Positions 61,481 through 64,000 of a stretch of DNA of 64,000 nucleotides are shown one piece after another. The notes beneath the pieces are model-generated. The model saw only the letters and a program-made list of their open reading frames with translations. It was not told where the DNA came from and searched no databases. The stretch is from Tepidicaulis sp002389665. Its GTDB lineage: Bacteria > Pseudomonadota > Alphaproteobacteria > Parvibaculales > Parvibaculaceae. The position numbers were made by a program, and so were the translations under genes. Numbering within the stretch: the first letter of the stretch is position 1; each line of letters opens with the position of its first letter. The DNA lies in contig NZ_OZ244942.1 of assembly GCF_965222285.1 (NCBI RefSeq), forward strand, positions 1 through 64,000. The letters run 5' to 3'.

Positions 61481-63841
61481 ATGGTCAAGTTTTTGGAAGC
61501 CTTAGTCTTCAAGACACGCGCGCTTATTCTCGCGGGTCTTGCCGTATTCACGGTGATCTGCGGCTACTCAGCCGTGCAGCTGAGTTTGGATGCGGGCTTC
61601 GACAAGCAGCTGCCCAACGGGCACGAGTACATCCAGACGTTCCAGGAATATCGTGAGAAGCTTTTCGGCTCGAACCGCATCATCGTGGTTCTGGAAGCCA
61701 AGGAAGGCTCAATCTGGAACAAGGAATTTTTCCAGACATATAAGAATCTCACGGACGACATTTTCTTCCTGCCCGGCGTCGCCCGTCACACCGTGACGAG
61801 CCTTTGGACCCCGAACACCCGCTACCTTGAAATTACCGAAGAAGGGATCCGGGCCGACGACGTGATCGGCGGGACGGTGACCGCCGAGACGATGACCGAG
61901 GACGACCTCGGCAACATCGAAAACAACGTCATTCGCGGCGGCTTTGTCGGCCGCCTGGTCGCGGAAGATTTCACGGCGGCGATGATCACCGCCGAGCTTC
62001 TGGAATATAACCCGCAGACCCAGAAGAAACTCGACTATTTCGATCTGGCCGCGAAGCTGGAAAAGGAAATCCGCGCCAAATACGAAGTCGAAGGCGGGGA
62101 CTACAATGTCCGCATCATCGGCTTTGCCAAACTGATCGGCGACATTGCCGACGGCGCGCAGACGGTGGTGATCTTCTTCATTGCCGCCTTCATTCTGACG
62201 GTGCTGTCGGTTTACCTCTATTCGCGTTCCGCGATCCTGACCTTCCTGCCGCTCTTCTGCTCGCTGACCTCGCTGGTCTGGCAGTTCGGCATTCTGCACT
62301 TCCTCGGCTACGGGCTCGACCCGCTGGCCATTCTCGTGCCCTTCCTCGTCTTTGCCATCGGGGTGAGCCACGGGGTGCAGCAGATCAACCTGATCACGGC
62401 TGAAATCAGCCGCGGGGCGAATGCCGAAGAAGCGGCCCGTTCCAGCTTCTCCGGTCTCCTGATCCCCGGCTCCATGGCACTGGTCACGGACCTTGTGGGC
62501 TTCGGCACGCTCTACATGATCGAAATCCAGATGATCCAGGAACTGGCCATCACCGCCTCTATCGGTGTGGCGCTGAAGATCATCACCAACCTTCTCATGC
62601 TGCCCATTCTGGCCAGCTACTTCACCTTCGATGAAGGCTTTGCCGACCGCGTGGCCCGTGCCCGCGAGTTCCGCATGAAGATCATGAACGTGCTGGGCAA
62701 TATCGCGAACCCGAAAACGGCGGTCGTGACCTTCCTCATCTCTGTCACGCTCTTCGTGGTGGCGGTGATCGAAAGCCAGAACCGGCATGTGGGCGCGCTG
62801 CACCCCGGCTCGCCGGAGCTGAAGGACGACGCCCGCTATAACGTCGACTCCAACGTCATCGCCGGCAAGTTCGCGCTCGGCCTCAACCTCCTGACCGTGG
62901 TTGTGGAAACGCCGTCGGAAGCCTGTATCAAATATCCCTACATGGAATATTTGAACCGCTTCTCCTGGTACATGCAGAACGTGGACGGCGTATCGCTGGT
63001 TCTGTCGCTGCCTTATGCGGCCAAGAACTCGTCTTCGGGCTGGAACGAAGGGAACCTGAAATGGCGGGCGCTGCCGCGCAACCAGTTCGCGCTGGTGCAG
63101 GCCGTTGGTCCCGTGCCGCCCTCTTCCGGTCTTTTGAACCAGGACTGCTCGGTGCTCTCGCAGCTGATCTTCCTGGAAGACTCGAAAGCGACGACCATCG
63201 AAACGGCGGTCGAGGCGGTGGAGCAATACCGCGCCGATAACCCGCTTGAAGGCGTCACCATCCGTCTGGCCTCCGGTAATATGGGCGTGCAGGCGGCGGT
63301 GAACGATGCCATCGAGGAAGCCGAGCTTCCGATGATCCTCTGGGTCTATGTGGCGATCGTGGCGCTGGTGATCCTGACCTACCGCGACTGGCGCGCGACG
63401 GTGGCCTGTACGGTGCCGCTGACCTTCGCCACGTTCTTCGGCTACTGGTTCATGGAGATCCTGCAGATCGGTCTGACGGTGGCGACGCTGCCGGTGATCG
63501 TGCTGGCGGTTGGCCTCGGCGTGGACTACGCGTTCTATATCTACAACCGCGTGCAGTTCCACCTGGCCGAAGGGTTCAATGTGACGGATGCCTACAAGCA
63601 GACGCTGCATGAAACCGGCATGGCCGTGGTCTTCACCGCCATCACCATGGCGATCGGTGTGTCGACCTGGACCTTCTCGCCGCTGAAATTCCAGGCGGAT
63701 ATGGGCCTGCTGCTGACCTTCATGTTCATGACCAACATGATCATGGCGATCACCACGCTGCCTTCCATCGCGGTGATCCTGGATATGCTCTTCCCGCGTA
63801 AGAAGCCGGTGAAAGCGCCGTCGGGCGCGCTGGCCCACTAA
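61481..63841 (+). CDS. MMPL/RND family transporter
   Basis: This 786-residue polytopic exporter or lipid transporter of the RND superfamily has TM1 near residues 14-32 (ALILAGLAVFTVICGYSAVQL), then a large periplasmic loop and six TMs per half. The halves show VVIFFIAAFILTVLSVYLYS and ILVPFLVFAIGVSHGVQQI in the first, and the VIVLAVGLGVDYAFYIYNRV motif and VVFTAITMAIGVSTWTFSP in the second. A second periplasmic loop with cysteines (EACIKYP, NQDCSVLS) lies between about 410 and 630. In other proteobacteria such MMPL genes sit with DUF1302/DUF1329 genes in lipid or sterol transport loci; the window ends before any such gene. The substrate is unknown. Confidence 0.9.
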   Translation: MVKFLEALVFKTRALILAGLAVFTVICGYSAVQLSLDAGFDKQLPNGHEYIQTFQEYREKLFGSNRIIVVLEAKEGSIWNKEFFQTYKNLTDDIFFLPGVARHTVTSLWTPNTRYLEITEEGIRADDVIGGTVTAETMTEDDLGNIENNVIRGGFVGRLVAEDFTAAMITAELLEYNPQTQKKLDYFDLAAKLEKEIRAKYEVEGGDYNVRIIGFAKLIGDIADGAQTVVIFFIAAFILTVLSVYLYSRSAILTFLPLFCSLTSLVWQFGILHFLGYGLDPLAILVPFLVFAIGVSHGVQQINLITAEISRGANAEEAARSSFSGLLIPGSMALVTDLVGFGTLYMIEIQMIQELAITASIGVALKIITNLLMLPILASYFTFDEGFADRVARAREFRMKIMNVLGNIANPKTAVVTFLISVTLFVVAVIESQNRHVGALHPGSPELKDDARYNVDSNVIAGKFALGLNLLTVVVETPSEACIKYPYMEYLNRFSWYMQNVDGVSLVLSLPYAAKNSSSGWNEGNLKWRALPRNQFALVQAVGPVPPSSGLLNQDCSVLSQLIFLEDSKATTIETAVEAVEQYRADNPLEGVTIRLASGNMGVQAAVNDAIEEAELPMILWVYVAIVALVILTYRDWRATVACTVPLTFATFFGYWFMEILQIGLTVATLPVIVLAVGLGVDYAFYIYNRVQFHLAEGFNVTDAYKQTLHETGMAVVFTAITMAIGVSTWTFSPLKFQADMGLLLTFMFMTNMIMAITTLPSIAVILDMLFPRKKPVKAPSGALAH

Positions 63842-63892
63842 GGGACGGGCCCATCGGGGTGTTTGATCCCGATCAAAACAAGTGTTGAGATG

Positions 63893-63925
63893 ACGCCGCC
63901 GAGGGACATTTGCCTTCGGCGGCGT
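63893..63925 (+). terminator. Hairpin after the MMPL gene
   Basis: ACGCCGCCGA (63893-63902) pairs perfectly with TCGGCGGCGT (63916-63925). A weak TATCATTT tail follows. This may be a terminator, though the T-tract is poor. The remaining bases to the window end hold no recognisable start. Confidence 0.55.
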
Positions 63926-64000
63926 TATCATTTCCGGGCCGGGACAAGAACGCGGCCAGCACAGGTAAGCACAGACAGCGCTGCCGGCTGGGCTGGGCGG

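Noticed and set aside
61709..63931. 740-codon open frame antisense to the MMPL gene
   Set aside because: His/Arg/Gln-rich low-quality product opposite a certain membrane protein gene.

Overview
The window is a high-GC stretch of chromosome from an alphaproteobacterium, most likely Hyphomicrobiales/Parvibaculales-like. This rests on the core gene order nusA-ylxR-infB-rbfA-truB-rpsO-pnp, the block fabI-fabB-fabA/irr, the block dut-coaBC-ubiB-ubiE/mutM-rpsT-dnaA-dnaN-recF-gyrB, the presence of Irr with an ICE-like operator, a RegB/RegA redox pair, MmcB and an intracellular PHB depolymerase. The genus is inference. No tRNA, rRNA, CRISPR array, insertion sequence or prophage was seen.

Layout. 1-9.1 kb: translation and RNA-turnover operon (nusA is cut by the left edge). 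9.2-12.8 kb: a DUF4893 exported protein, then the fatty-acid genes fabA, fabB and fabI on the minus strand. 12.9-16.3 kb: irr, then a short rubrerythrin, a CCG-type Fe-S protein and a DUF3501 protein. An ICE-like inverted repeat abuts a near-consensus promoter before the rubrerythrin. 16.3-24.9 kb: assorted metabolic genes (RibD-C reductase, SH3 protein, 2-hydroxyacid dehydrogenase, moeB-like, phoD, HCCA isomerase, SDR, cysK and an Rrf2 regulator). 25-34.6 kb: dut-coaBC, an inserted MBOAT/SGNH O-acylation pair, ubiB-ubiE, mutM, a crotonase and rpsT. 35-42.7 kb: rhodanese, dnaA, dnaN, recF, gyrB. 42.8-53.2 kb: pirin, a kinase-like phosphotransferase, a chemoreceptor, PBP1A with a histone-like basic tail, a YgjP-type metallopeptidase, a VOC protein, phaZ and a SCO protein. 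53.4-59.5 kb: ankyrin protein, NAPE-PLD-like hydrolase, RegB/RegA, a small membrane protein, mmcB and a second phosphotransferase. 59.6-64 kb: a soluble diiron protein divergent from an MMPL/RND transporter.

Most genes are housekeeping. The most distinctive signals are: (1) the ICE-like operator plus promoter in front of rubrerythrin/Fe-S/DUF3501 directly after irr; (2) a perfect 115-bp tandem duplication over the start of the SDR gene, which moves its ribosome-binding site away from the intact frame; (3) a 50-residue Lys/Ala-rich segment in the cytoplasmic tail of PBP1A; (4) an MBOAT/SGNH pair interrupting the ubiE-ubiB-coaBC-dut block; (5) an inverted pair of TGCA-rich sites upstream of phaZ; (6) four intergenic pairs of one REP-like palindrome; (7) a diiron protein/MMPL pair separated by 770 bp of gene-free DNA.
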